A stretch of DNA of 64,000 nucleotides, from positions 26,708,183 through 26,772,182 of the forward strand of contig NC_133204.1 of the NCBI RefSeq assembly GCF_958299795.1, given 5' to 3'. Source of the stretch: Porites lutea. Taxonomy: Eukaryota; Cnidaria; Anthozoa; Scleractinia; Poritidae. Below are positions 12,095 through 23,394 of this stretch, one piece after another; within the stretch, counting starts at the first letter, position 1, and each line of letters begins with the position of its first letter. The position numbers and the translations under genes were made by a program. The notes beneath the pieces were generated by a model. The model worked only from the letters and a program-made list of their open reading frames with translations, searched no databases and was not told the DNA's origin.

Positions 12095-12960
12095 TATTGT
12101 GTTGTACTATAACTTTAATTTGATGCTTACAAAACAGATTCAATTAAAACAAATTAAATCATTTATTATCTGAGTAGTATTTTACCATCTTTTTGAATTA
12201 GTTTCACATCTTGCTCATACAAAGTCAATATGCTGTTGCTGTTTGTCCAGATGGCTCGTGTTTAAATGTCAGTTTCGTGGTGCCTTTCTAGCTTAATATC
12301 CATTTTTTTGTTTTGTTAAATTAAAAAAATAGGAAAGGAAATATGGTACTGAAATTACTTCTGTTGAGTAATGTCCCTTCACTGTATTCATTATTTTTAT
12401 GGACATTAATTTCAGAACATCCCTGTAAACATGTGTCATATCAGTGGATGGTGTATAATGAATCTCAGGGTATTCGTTACCATTACCAACCTCCAGATGA
12501 CAATTGAATAATTTCATTGCCTCCATTGAGACAGAGAATGTATTATAAAGAAATGGGTTAGCCAATGATGCATCGGTATTTGCATCACTGATTATGAAAA
12601 ACATTACACGGACGATTTTATACTACTCGAAAACTTAAAATTTGCGGATCTCTGTTGACTGCTATCTGATATTTCAATATTTTTCTCAATCAAGTCCAAT
12701 TATGTCACTTAAGATATTGGCTCATGTATAATTATTGACCTTCACTCTTAAAAGGTATGCGCGGAACAAACAGTTGCATTCTAGTGATAATCACTCTACA
12801 ATCATTCGCAGCTTGCCAAATCAGATTACCATCTGACTCAACTTCCAAATTCAATTCAACCCTAATGTTTTAGGTATCAGTAAAATCCAGCTAGTGGTCT
12901 ATTATCAGTGCTGTGTTCTGATTGCGAAGCCACTCGCCTATAGATAACTGCAGCCTGTTC
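12095..12960 (-). mobile_element. Old Polinton fragment (major capsid protein remains), fossil
   Basis: The minus strand carries two stretches of a Polinton major-capsid-like protein common in invertebrate genomes. One (about 12850-12740) includes LIWQAANDCRVIIT and LFVPRIPF. The other (about 12604-12293) includes NPFLYNTFSVS and EYPEIHYTPS. They are the upstream part of the fragment at 4150-5396; the gypsy element split it. It is broken several times. This capsid lineage differs from that of the large Polinton at 27 kb. Confidence 0.65.
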
Positions 12961-14284
12961 ATCCGACATAAAGAATATATACCTGGTAGTTTGAAAACAA
13001 GTCAGTCTCTCTCACTGATTGGTAATTTGATGCCCCTTAATTCTTACTGGACAAGTAAAATCTCACCTCCAAAAAGAAATTCTTGAATACATGAGCTTCC
13101 ATTTGATAGAAACATTTGTCTTGAAGGTGACAAAAGTGAAGCTTTCCTCATTAGTCTGGAAAATAAGGCATTTTAAGGGACAATTTTAATGTTAGGGTCA
13201 CCAATTGCAAAGCCATTTCCCCAATTCCCCCCATTTTTCATTGCAACTGGTACGTCTCCCCAAAACAATCCAAACCAACACTGCTCAACAAAACCAAGTC
13301 CTACAATCACCAATTCTTAACTGCTTGCTGACTTGGGGCATTATCAACAGAGTGGGTCACTACTGGCGTGCAAATAGTACAAAAAAACTGCATAACAGCG
13401 CGAAAACACATCAAACTTTAAAACAACCCCACCCCCATGGAATTTAACCAGGCTCCCCCAAATGCATACTAGATGACAGCCCTGTGTCTGTGCAACAACA
13501 TGACACCCAACTAGACACAAACTCCCCTCAATTTGAGGGAGACAGCGAGCTTTGAAAGATAGGAATAAGCCAAGTACAAAAACTCAACACAAAGCATAGT
13601 CTTAAGAACAACCCCACCTCCCCTGGAACTTAACCAAGCTTTCCCAAATGCATACCAGATGATAGCCCTGTTTTTGCAAAGTTTGATAAATGGAATAATT
13701 TTTTAAAAATTTTTTGGATAAATAGCAACACCATTAAAACATGACCTTTTGGGGATTACCAGTCATGATTATCAAAAGCATTAAGATATTATTCTAAATT
13801 TATCATTTCACAGTATTTGACAATGGTGACATGTCGTCGAAATGTCATGTTTTAATATAGTTCTGTAAAGGTTGCTGTACTGTTTATGGACACATCTTGG
13901 GGTTTTGGGCCAATAGAAAAATTATCACCTAAATATACTAGCTTATCTAGTGTACAACAAGTTACATAATTTATTATTCATTCAAAATATTTCTCAATTT
14001 CTGATTGGCAAAAAGCACATGCATAATTCACCATAACCAGCTGCTGTTGACCAAATTTGGAAGAATTTTGCGATTAATCAACCGATGATGTCAAAAGTGC
14101 AGCACCGAGTTGCAGGTTAATGCACCATTAACCGAGAAGACCTTGGGATGAGGTTGAGTTGTTTTGGTTGTGAAGTGAAAAATGGACCAATTTCAAGTAT
14201 TTGGTAACAAAGACAAGTTGTTTACAAATTTTTTGGATAGGTTTTAAACCCTTTTCAAATTTGTTTTTCCTCCACAAAAGGGAT
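12961..14284. other. Non-coding stretch with a diverged about 185-bp duplication
   Basis: No convincing gene. Segments near 13420-13485 and 13605-13670 are diverged copies (shared CAACCCCACC, then a Pro-codon-like C-rich tract, then CCAAATGCATAC and AGATGA.AGCCCTG), about 185 bp apart. The rest is AT-rich and featureless. Confidence 0.45.
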
Positions 14285-15400
14285 AGGAAATGAGCAGATC
14301 TGTTCTTAGTCTGCTTCAAATCTGGTGAAACATCTGTATCAGATCTGCAGATAGTCTACAGATCATCTACAGATTATCTGCAGATTATCTGCAGAATGTC
14401 TGCAGAATATTTGCAAGATGTCTGCAGAATGTCTGCAGAACTGATCTGCAATTTGTGCAGATCGACATTCTGCAGATGAAGCAGAAGGAGGTATAAATAG
14501 CAAGCAAAATAAAAGGTGTATCGTACCACTCAAACACCTTTTATTTTTACCGTAAATACAAAAAACATTCTCTCAATTTGCGCCAAAAAGCTTAGGATAA
14601 CTGTTAACTACAACTGGAAGCCTATCACTTTTTAAGTAATGAAACAAAACAAACAAGAAAATTAAAATGACAGAACATTGAGAATTAAGTCTCATCAATT
14701 AACAATTTTTGCTTGTCGGTGGCTTGTGGATGTGAGAAAAAAAAATTTTTAAATCACAACAGACTGTCCTGTAAACACACGGTCACAGACTCTTGCTTAA
14801 ATTTCTTAAATGAATATCACATCAAAAGGCCGACATTTTAAAACTCCATGTCTGTGAGATTTTATTTTGAGTTAGGTTTAACTGTAATGAACAATAAGGT
14901 TCATTCTATGTTACTGTGTAAAACTGGTAGGTACTCAGTCATGTTAACAGTTATGGAACTGATTTACCGCCAGCATTCATGAATGTACTTTGTAAAGCTA
15001 CACAAAGTCTTGAGAATAACATAAAATCAGAGTATGGAAATTTTCCCAATGCTTTTTATAATGAATTGCATGTAGCTAATGTTTAAATTTATTGACAAAG
15101 CAGCAAATGGGCCTGGCAAGAGAGTCTTAGTTGTTTCGAATTGATGAACATGCATGCTAAAGACAGCTTGCAAACACTGCAGACTTTACAGATCTGTTTT
15201 TCATCTGTTTTTCAGCTGCAGGAAAACATCTTTGCAGATGATTAGCAGTAGTGTCTGCTCCCGGGTGTCTGTTACAGACTAAAAACAGACTTTGCAGACA
15301 CTAAAATAGTCTGCAGATGCTAAAATAGTCTGCAGTTAGTCTGTTTTTCATAAGACAGATCTGTTGAAGATCTGCTGCGGGTCTGCTGGTTTTGTACGGG
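14285..15400. repeat. Candidate non-autonomous DNA element with CAGATCTGCAGA end clusters
   Basis: Two clusters of TCTGCAGA/CAGATCTG-type palindromic words lie at 14290-14480 and 15180-15395, with about 700 bp of AT-rich DNA between. In the left cluster TCTGCAGA recurs every 10-20 bp. Dense subterminal repeats at both ends suggest a MITE-like element, but I could not define exact inverted ends or a target duplication. No gene. Confidence 0.4.
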
Positions 15401-16254
15401 CATTGCTAGTTTGCATCTGACATCATGGCAGCCATGTTGGATGACAAACACATTTCTCTCCTCTGGGAACTCAACTCTATTTTCCTTTTGATGTATTGTA
15501 TTGTCATCCAGCCTGGTCGCCTTTTCACGTGGTTGCAAACCAAGAATATTAAACCCTTATTTATGACTATGCATACACGTTTCATGATGTTTTGACCCTT
15601 CATATAAAAACTTCGTAAAGTGTGAAATTGCTACACTCACAATAGATGTACGGTGTTGTTAGAACAGTACGGAAATCTTGCCCCAGTGAAACTATCTTCA
15701 AAGTTTAAGTTTCCTACCTGAATCCAGAAATCCAGGAATAAATTAATCAGGTGATTAATAGCCTTAATTCTTTTACAAAACGCGGACCTAAGCCACTTTG
15801 ATTCCTTTCAATAGATAGCCTGGATAACATTTCAAGTTCATTGGATTCTGGCTCCTATGGTCTCGAGTTCTCATCCCGTTATAAAAGAATCAAAATCAAG
15901 GGCTGAGAAGATATCCCCGAAGAGTTTGGTTACAAACCACCCTTACGGGAAATGCGGGCTCATATTTCATTTACAATGAAGGTCATGTGATATAATACAA
16001 AAATTTATGCACAAAACACATAAATTATTAATATAGAACAATTATTCACCGAAGTGGAGGTGGCTAGTGGTGAATAATAACTAGCCACCGACACTGAGGT
16101 AAATAATTGTTTTAGTATATACTAAAGCAGTGAGATAATCGAGCACAAAAATAATGATTTACTGTTGCCAACGATTACAATTTTGGCGCCCAATGACCGA
16201 ACGGCCGCGACCGTCGCCTTTTCTTGCCGACAAATAAAACGTTTGAAAGCATTT
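15401..16254. other. Non-coding stretch with a small hairpin element
   Basis: No gene. At about 16037-16125 an imperfect inverted repeat contains GGTGGCTAGT and ACTAGCCACC with TATTCACC/GGTGAATA motifs, resembling a short foldback MITE. Otherwise unremarkable. Confidence 0.4.
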
Positions 16255-16575
16255 CAGGGTCGTAACATGGTATATGGGCTCAGGGCTCAAAGCCCAAAAT
16301 TTGACTGGGATCAGGGCTCAGAGGAGAGGGCTCAGGGCTCAGAAGAATGGGATCAAGGATCACAAGGCTTTTGAGCCCGAATCAGGGATCATATTTATTA
16401 CACGGTCTAAAAATCTCTTATCACAATATTTTTCCGCATAATAAGGTTTGTGTCCATAGAATTTTCTGTCCGAGGTACATTACCTATTCTTGCTTCCGGC
16501 TGGCGGCAGTTCCTGTCATACGAAGTCCTGGTTGTTTGACGAAAACACGGTATCATATTCTTAATTTATTATTAA

Positions 16576-18236
16576 GTAATGGTCCGTGTAAAAGGTAGGC
16601 AGGCGAACGGCAAAAGTGATTAAAAGGTGCTAACTTTTAATCATTAATTTCAATTAAATCAAGCGTTCTGATTGGCCGAAATCCAAAAATCGCCAAAAAA
16701 AGAGTCAAAAACGTGACAAAAACACCTTTTTTTAGCTTTATTTTCCCCATTCCCCTGTCTTATACCTCACGGCCAAGTTTCAGCATTGTTCTATGCGCCA
16801 ATCAAAAGTTAGAGCGGAAAACGTGCAACACACGCGCGACCTTGTTGTGACCCCATCTTAGTGTGACACTTGAGATGTTAGGAAATTTGTCTTTTACCCG
16901 AAGAAATCTTGTCAATTTCTTCGTGAAAAATCTGCATTTTTTCTTTATTGAATATTTATCTCAAATTTACTGTATTTTATCATCGGAGTGATGGTCAAAA
17001 TGCTCTTAAACATGGTTTGCTGCCGTCCTCGACATGCCGAGTCGCCATGTGGGAATTTGGGCCCGGCGTAGTTGTTTTCGTTGTCAGGCCGGATCAGGAG
17101 GAGATCAGAATAATTGTGGCACTAGAAATTGGAGTACAGCTGGGCATAAAAGAAGAAAGCGAAAGATTTGTTGTTTTTACAAGGATGAATTTATTTCTCG
17201 AAGAGATGTAGAACACTTGAGCTTGAGGTAAGCTGAATTCAATAGATTTTCGCACCTCCGCGCGCATTATGTGTTATTCATGTGTTTGCCCCTTTCGAAA
17301 CTTCCATATTCCGTGTATCTTTACCCATCTTTCATTCGATTTTTTTTCTCTCTAGACTGCTTCATCAAGCGAAATGGAAGTTCGCCGTGGACCTTAAGTT
17401 AAAATGAGCGAAATGAAATTTGTGACACGTTTGCATTTTGTACCTTTGAGTTCTGAGACGGAGAATACCGAGACGGAAGCCGCTTAGGTATTATAAATAG
17501 CTGTCACTGGTGTTTGAGTCTCTCTTGGTACGGAAGATCTAGCGAGCATGACTGTAGCTTGCCTTTATTTTTTCCAAGGACGAGAGAGATTGTAAGAAGG
17601 ATTTTTATAGAGTAATATCAAAACCTTGAAAACAGATAAACTGTAGGAGAGCTTTTTCTGAAACCCGATTATCCGAACATGCAGGAATTTTTTCTATCTG
17701 GGCAACATCCTCTTTTTTTCCAAAAGCAGAACATTTAGATAACATTTGGATTTGATTTTGTGTACTTGTTGTTGTTCTGTATGGTGGCCGAATATGAACG
17801 CGCGACATTGGCGCGTTCGCCAGATTCGCCACGTGAGAGTGAATTGCTGCTGTTTACGATCATGGTTTTGACATTTCTTTTGTGAGAGCCGACGTAAATG
17901 TTGTTCCCAACGTCGCTGATTGATGTAACACTGTGCTCATATTCGTGTAATTTCATATCAGTTTAACTTCCTCGGGTTTGGCGCATAGAAATCATTTAAA
18001 TTTTAGATATGTTATATTTTTCAACATAACAAAGCAATAGACGAAATAAAAAGTTGTTCGAATGAGTCTTAAGCTATCTTAATTCAACTTTAAAATTCAA
18101 ATTTCGCGCTTTTAGCTGTATTGACCAATCAGAGCATTCAGATTTAATTTGATTAGAGAAATTAGCGCCTGAAAAATAACTGACGCTATTGCCGCGGGCT
18201 ATTGTTTTTCTGCCTACTTCTTAGCTGGACCATTAC
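16576..18236. mobile_element. Nested element with GTAATGGTCC inverted ends and TTAA target repeat
   Basis: TTAA at 16572-16575 and 18237-18240 flanks GTAATGGTCC... and its complement. Similarity runs about 27 bp (a second shared block GTAGGCAG). Just inside are matching segments with CTGATTGG and TTAATC motifs. It is 1.66 kb with no transposase seen, so non-autonomous. A TTAA target is typical of piggyBac or Kolobok superfamilies, but the ends do not settle which. Confidence 0.5.
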
Positions 18237-19070
18237 TTAAATTGTCCAGGGCACCGTAATATGATTCTCAAGTCACTTTTCTCGCTTTGTAACGCAACTC
18301 CTCAGCGCGCTGTCAACGCCAGAAAGCAGAGAAAGCGATTTATACATATCCTTTTTTGCGAGAAGTCGGGAAGAAGAAAAAGGACAAAAAGAAATCCTAG
18401 GACAGAGAAAGGTACGTAAGTACTTCCTTGATTTACTCCTGGTGAGGGTCCAAGCATAGAGTTTTTCGGCCGATCAAACACAACAACACCGCCAGGACAA
18501 TAGAAAAACCGATTCATAGAAAGCGGAATTTACTGTATAGGTCCCGATTGCCTCATCGCCTTAAGCAAGTCACAAGGCGACCATAAATCGAGGTTCGTAT
18601 TTTTTGACCAGTAACTTAACCCTTAAAAGTACTTAGATAATTAGAATGGACATCAAAAGTAGAATACAAAAGTACAATGAATTCGCGCGCTTTGTTGCCC
18701 AATAAATGCTTTCTCGCAATTTAACAAATCTGCTCTAATTGCATGGAGCTTTAGGGTTATCTCGAACTCTGATGAGAAACCGAGATCGGTTCACCTACCA
18801 GTACTAGTATTGGGCCGGGAAAGTAAAGAACACATCCCATTCCATTACTGTAGAACTGATAAATGCTTGTATGATAAATAGTCTGAAATTACAATGTAGA
18901 ATTAGTGAAAATAAGTGGAACGCCAAAAACTTACCTCGGTGACATAAAAGTAACAAAGCCTTTATAGTTTATTTTCTTAAGTTTTTTTTTTATGAAATAA
19001 ACGGTTGAATTGGTGAAAGGAATGTTGCAGACTAGGTACATGTAGCAAAGTCTGCAGGAATTTAATATAT

Positions 19071-19471
19071 CAGGGACATCCAACGAGAATATAGTTCAAA
19101 ACCACTTAAACATAGCATTGTTAAACGTATTTTAGTATTTAAACGGTAGATATATATAGGGATATTTTTATCCCCTAAAAATTTTTCATCTGTTCGGAAT
19201 TTCCATCTGAAAGTCTAGTGATTCGAAAATTATAGGGATCAAAACTTACCTTTTCGAAAATTTCAGCCAGAAAAAAGGCTCCAAAAATTCTAGGTGACCT
19301 TTTCAGGGTAAAAATCCGTTAAAAATGGACAATTATACCATTTTTTAGATGTTCGAAAATCCTAGGAAAGGCAGGCAAGCAAGAAATTTTACAAAACATT
19401 TTCCGAAAATTCTAGATCTCAAATTGTGTTCCGAACAGATATTTTCCGAAAATTGACCTTGGGTGCCCCTG
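19071..19471. mobile_element. 401-bp MITE with CAGGG ends
   Basis: Inverted ends are CAGGGACATCCAA and the complement of TTGGGTGCCCCTG, with an ATAT-rich flank on both sides. Inside is a second inverted pair, ATCTGTTCGGAA and TTCCGAACAGAT (about 19188 and 19428). Internal words TTTTCGAAAAT repeat. hAT-type MITE is the best guess. Confidence 0.5.
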
Positions 19472-19710
19472 ATATATTATAGCACTCAGCATGAAGGGCC
19501 ACCAGTAAGGGGCCCACTATTTGATTTTTGAGCCGGGGGTGGGTTATTTTTTTTCATGCAAGATTTTTTCGGACCTGTACAGACTTTAGTGACAATATTG
19601 ATCTACAAGAATTTTTTCGGCCCTTTGGGCTATTCGGCCTCGGCTTATGTAATGGTTGGCCCCGAAAGGTATCACCACCTTAGATTTGGAGCCTGAGTTT
19701 TTTTAGTGAA

Positions 19711-20598
19711 GTGAGAACACCTGCTTTGAACGACTACGCATCGCGGCGGCCCAGCTGCCGTTTAGAATCAATAGAGAGGCTCTACCAATCCTCGTTTATC
19801 TCTTATACCGGTCCTCAAAGCCATTACACACAGAGAAAGCTGGGTAAAAAGGCACCGGAATGGCTTCGAAAGTCGCACGGCAAGAGTACACCTTAAGGAA
19901 GATATGAACGAGGAAACGAGCGTGGAGGGAAAGGAGCGACAAAGGAAGGCATTGCAGAGCTTTGCGTAAGAATTCGGACGGGGTTTACGACAGCAACGAA
20001 CGAGAGACCAAAGAAAGAGTTGGTACACTTGCACTTGCTCTGAGTATGTTCAGAAGGAATGCGTCGGCACATGGAGAAGTCGATCTGCTAAAAGAGGTTC
20101 AAGGGAGTGAAGGACAAACTACAGTTCAAGACGCAGCCGAAAAATATGAGATTATTTATTCAAAAGAGACGTACCGGTAGTTGCTCTCAACCACAATTAC
20201 AAGAGGTATATCATTCCTTGCTTCCTTGTAGTTCTTTTAAAAGATCTCCACCATAACGCCGGGGGACGCATTCCTGTGATCACATTGGATGGCTGGAAAA
20301 GTCAGAAGAAGATCCCCTTGTATACCAGACTGGGCACCGTGACGATAGAAATTCACCTAAGTGTATCATCGGGAAAGTTCAAATAATGAAAGATGGAAAC
20401 AACTTCTGTTTGAGATGCCTTGAAGAGCAAAGCCTAGTTGCATTGCTCCAGGGGTCAGTTGAATCAGATGATTCACCTGCGTCAGGTGGTGACGAAGAGG
20501 TAGGGGAACAAGCTCAGGCGGACAACTTTTCAGAGCCAATTAGACTTGAAGCTGGAAGGAGTAGGTCTGGAAGACCTGCAACCAGATATGTCCTCTAA
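19711..20598 (+). pseudogene. Decayed coding region of the large transposon-like element
   Basis: Short open stretches in changing frames add up to a protein-like composition, for example LALALSMFRRNASAHGEVDL (about 20025), IPVITLDGWKSQKKIPLYTR (about 20270, another frame) and a C-terminal acidic then Arg-rich piece ending SGRPATRYVL at 20598. I do not recognise the family. The position inside the element suggests a dead element protein, and frame changes indicate decay. Confidence 0.3.
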
Positions 20599-22006
20599 CA
20601 ATCTATAATAGTTATTAAGCCAGGAAAAGCCATTAATGGGCTTGACACAGAAAAGTTGTTAAACTGTAGAACTTGTGGCTTGCATCATTTAATTTTTCTA
20701 CTTCATGTAAAGCAGGTATTTTGCTATTGGTAATTGATCGTGATCCTCACTGTAACACACACAGAGTGAAAGAGGAAATTCACATAAGAGTACACTCACA
20801 ACATCAACGGGAATAGCAGAATAGAAAGTCCAGAAGCTTGGTTGCCCTTAATCAAGAAACACAGCAATAGGAGATCCGTACGACAGCGGACCAGTGAGGC
20901 AAAAGCTCATACAAACAACGGAGTAAGAAATGCACCAATCTCAGCGGCTAATAATCGACCAACAAGAACCAGAGCTTGGAGTAATATAAGTTCACGTGTG
21001 ACCAGTCGACGAAGACTATCAAGGCAAGGTCTTTAAGTGTTGCTTTTCTAATGAACACTTGAAGTACGCAGTTGAAATGTCGCGATCTACATCCTTAAGT
21101 GACTGAATCGTGAGACAAACGATTACACTTTATTAACATCAATATTGTAGACCAGTAACAGGCCGACGTGAAATAATTTGTGGTTGCAAGAGTCTCTTTG
21201 GAAATAAAACATTTATTACCCACCTGCACAGATCGGACATTGATTAACTGGACAAGTTATCTGGGCAAGTAGATGTTCGTACGCAACAGGAATTGGAGAG
21301 CTAGAGGAAGACCTTAGTTCAGAAGTACCTTACAGTGACATTTATTCACCCGGGGAACAACCAGCGCTAGCTGTGTTTGCTGTTTGACTAAAAATGTATT
21401 TATTCGAATTTTTTATCCAAAAATTTTGTATTTATTTGAATGCTTTCTTGTGATTGTCTTATAAACCTCCCAGTGGCCTTGCTAGTATTATCAACACTGA
21501 AAATAAACCTTGTAAATACTCTTGATGAACGTTACATCTGAAAAACTCAAGTTTCCGCCGCAAGATCTTTCAAGATGTACGATACTTGAAGTGGACTACT
21601 TTAAATGTGTAAATTAACAATAACTTACATTGTGTATCTTACTAAAGCTCCCGTTCATAAAAACCAGGTTTTATCATTTGTCTAGTATCGCCAAACATGA
21701 TATTTAAAGTGTTTTAAATAGAATATTGCAGAAAAAGATGTTGACTCATATTGATCTTTAAACCTCTGATAGAACCTACAACTTGCACTAAAAATTAAAG
21801 TTAATGTTTTTCTCATCAGCTTATTTGAGCATGTTCTATATTCTATATTTGGAGTCTAAGTTAAATTTTGTGTGAAAACATGGATGGGATCAATTTTTTA
21901 TCAGGGCTCAGGGATCAAAATTTTGGGGAAAATGGGGCTCAGGGATCAAAAAAACGGCAAGAAAATAGGGATCAATGGGTCCCGGATATACCATGTTACG
22001 ACCGTG
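20599..22006. other. Right part of the large transposon-like element, no gene
   Basis: No supported gene. It holds AT-rich DNA and, near 21890-21980, the GGGATCA/GGGCTCAGGG words that mirror those at the left end. Confidence 0.4.
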
Positions 22007-22547
22007 GCATTTGTTTAGCACTGCAGGGAAATTTCTTCAAAACGAGTTGTCATTTCTTTTTCTATTTAAAATCGTTCTGTAAAAGAGATTATTAAATTTA
22101 GTTTTAAGCTTATTTATGAGCAAGTCAAATCAATAAAGTAAAGCAGACTTGAGCTTAACTTACATTTGTAATAATTTGTAAAAACGTTTTCACCGGTTTC
22201 ATCGATAAATTCAAGAAAAAAAAGTCAAAGCTTTTCAAAAACAACTTCGTCACCCTCTTCGTGTACGTCGGGAACAACTTGCATGATTATTTGTGAAGCT
22301 TCTTTGTTTGTTCCAACAGCAAACCGGAAGCCATTCTGCTCGAAACTTACGCCAGTTTCGAGTCGCAACCTCGGAGTAACTGCAGGTGAATCATTAAGAA
22401 CATTGCATATTCACTGATTTAGTAGCCATTCAGAGCGCGCAAAAAATACTATCAAGGGTTTTAGTATATAAACTAAATATTACAGCATTGTAATTGGTAT
22501 TTTCACTATGTACACAAGTTAATGGCTATTTCATATAACTACGTTGG
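22007..22547. other. Flank between the transposon-like element and the 5S array
   Basis: No gene or RNA gene was recognised in this AT-rich stretch. Confidence 0.4.
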
Positions 22548-22590
22548 CGAGGGACCACCTAAAAATAGCCTGTGTTGTAGAAATCCCCTT
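22548..22590 (+). pseudogene. Diverged 5S rRNA fragment at the array edge
   Basis: The 3' part of a 5S gene is recognisable (GGCGAGGGACCACCT, then GTGTTGTAGA) with many changes. The following spacer is also a diverged version of the array spacer. It is an edge relic. Confidence 0.7.
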
Positions 22591-22993
22591 TCTGCCCTCC
22601 TCGCCTACCATTTTCCCTCTGTCTGCTCGCAAAAAATAGCCGGTTTTATTCTCTTTTCTTGTTAGTATTTTTTGAAACTATCCTAAAAGATTAGCCAAAG
22701 ACACTGCAAATAACTCTGAACCAAACGAAGACAGGACAGCCCCTACAAAGATTGCCACACTCCCTAGTGTAGTTTCCTCTTTTCCACAAGGTCCATCCTT
22801 AGCATGGAATTGAAACTGTGATTCAGATTATTAACGCCATGAGCTTTTTATAGAGGAAAACATTTCACCGCAGTTCTGTTGTCAAACTATTTCCACCGGT
22901 TGCAGACGTCAGGGTTAGCCACTCAGTCCAGTACAGAAGCAAGAAGACGGAACTCAACTATTTGATCTTACCTTTCGGCCGCTTGCTCTCGTC

Positions 22994-23111
22994 GTCTACG
23001 ACCACACCACAGGGGAAAAACCGGTTCCCATCCGAACACCGAAGTAAAGTCCTGTCGGGCGGGTCTAGTACCTTGGCGGGGGACCACCTGGGAATAGCCC
23101 GTGTTGTAGAC
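22994..23111 (+). rRNA. 5S rRNA copy 1
   Basis: 118 nt, starts GTCTACGACCACACC and ends GTGTTGTAGAC, so the two termini pair as in 5S stem I. Internal Pol III control region motifs (CCGAACACCGAAGT; GGCGGGGGACCACC) match eukaryotic 5S genes. A T-rich terminator lies downstream. Confidence 0.95.
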
Positions 23112-23394
23112 ATCTCCTTTTGCTCTTCTCGCCAACTATTTTTCTTCTGTCTGCTCGCGAGCTTTACGTGATTGTTTTTTTTTTCTCGTTTCTTGTTAGT
23201 GTTGTTTAAACTATCCTAAAAGACTAGCCAAAGGCACTGCAAATAACTCTGAACCAAACGAAGACAGGACAGCCCCTACAAAGATTGCCACACTCCCTAG
23301 TGTAGTTTCCTCTTTTCCACAAGGTCCATCCTTAGCATGGAATTGAAACTGTGATTCAGAGTATTAACGCCATGAGCTTTTTATAGAGGAAAAC

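Larger units (their letters stand above)
16255..22006. mobile_element. Large DNA transposon-like element with 21-bp inverted ends and 6-bp target repeat
   Basis: The ends are inverted repeats: CAGGGTCGTAACATGGTATAT at 16255 and its complement ending at 22006 with one mismatch. GCATTT flanks both sides (16249-16254 and 22007-22012). Just inside both ends lie short words GGGCTCAGGG(C/A)TC and GGGATCA in the same strand orientation. It is 5.75 kb and contains at least two other inserted elements (16576-18236 and 19071-19471) and a decayed coding region around 19.7-20.6 kb. The superfamily is uncertain: the CAGGG start is hAT-like, but the target repeat reads as 6 bp rather than 8. Confidence 0.6.

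Noticed and set aside
16948-17231. Overlapping 87- and 65-codon frames in the TTAA-flanked element
   Set aside because: Unrelated products in two frames, no domain, no support from context.
22962-23171. Repeated about 69-codon frames across each 5S gene (MILPFGRLL...)
   Set aside because: They are chance readings through the 5S gene and spacer, recurring only because the unit is repeated.
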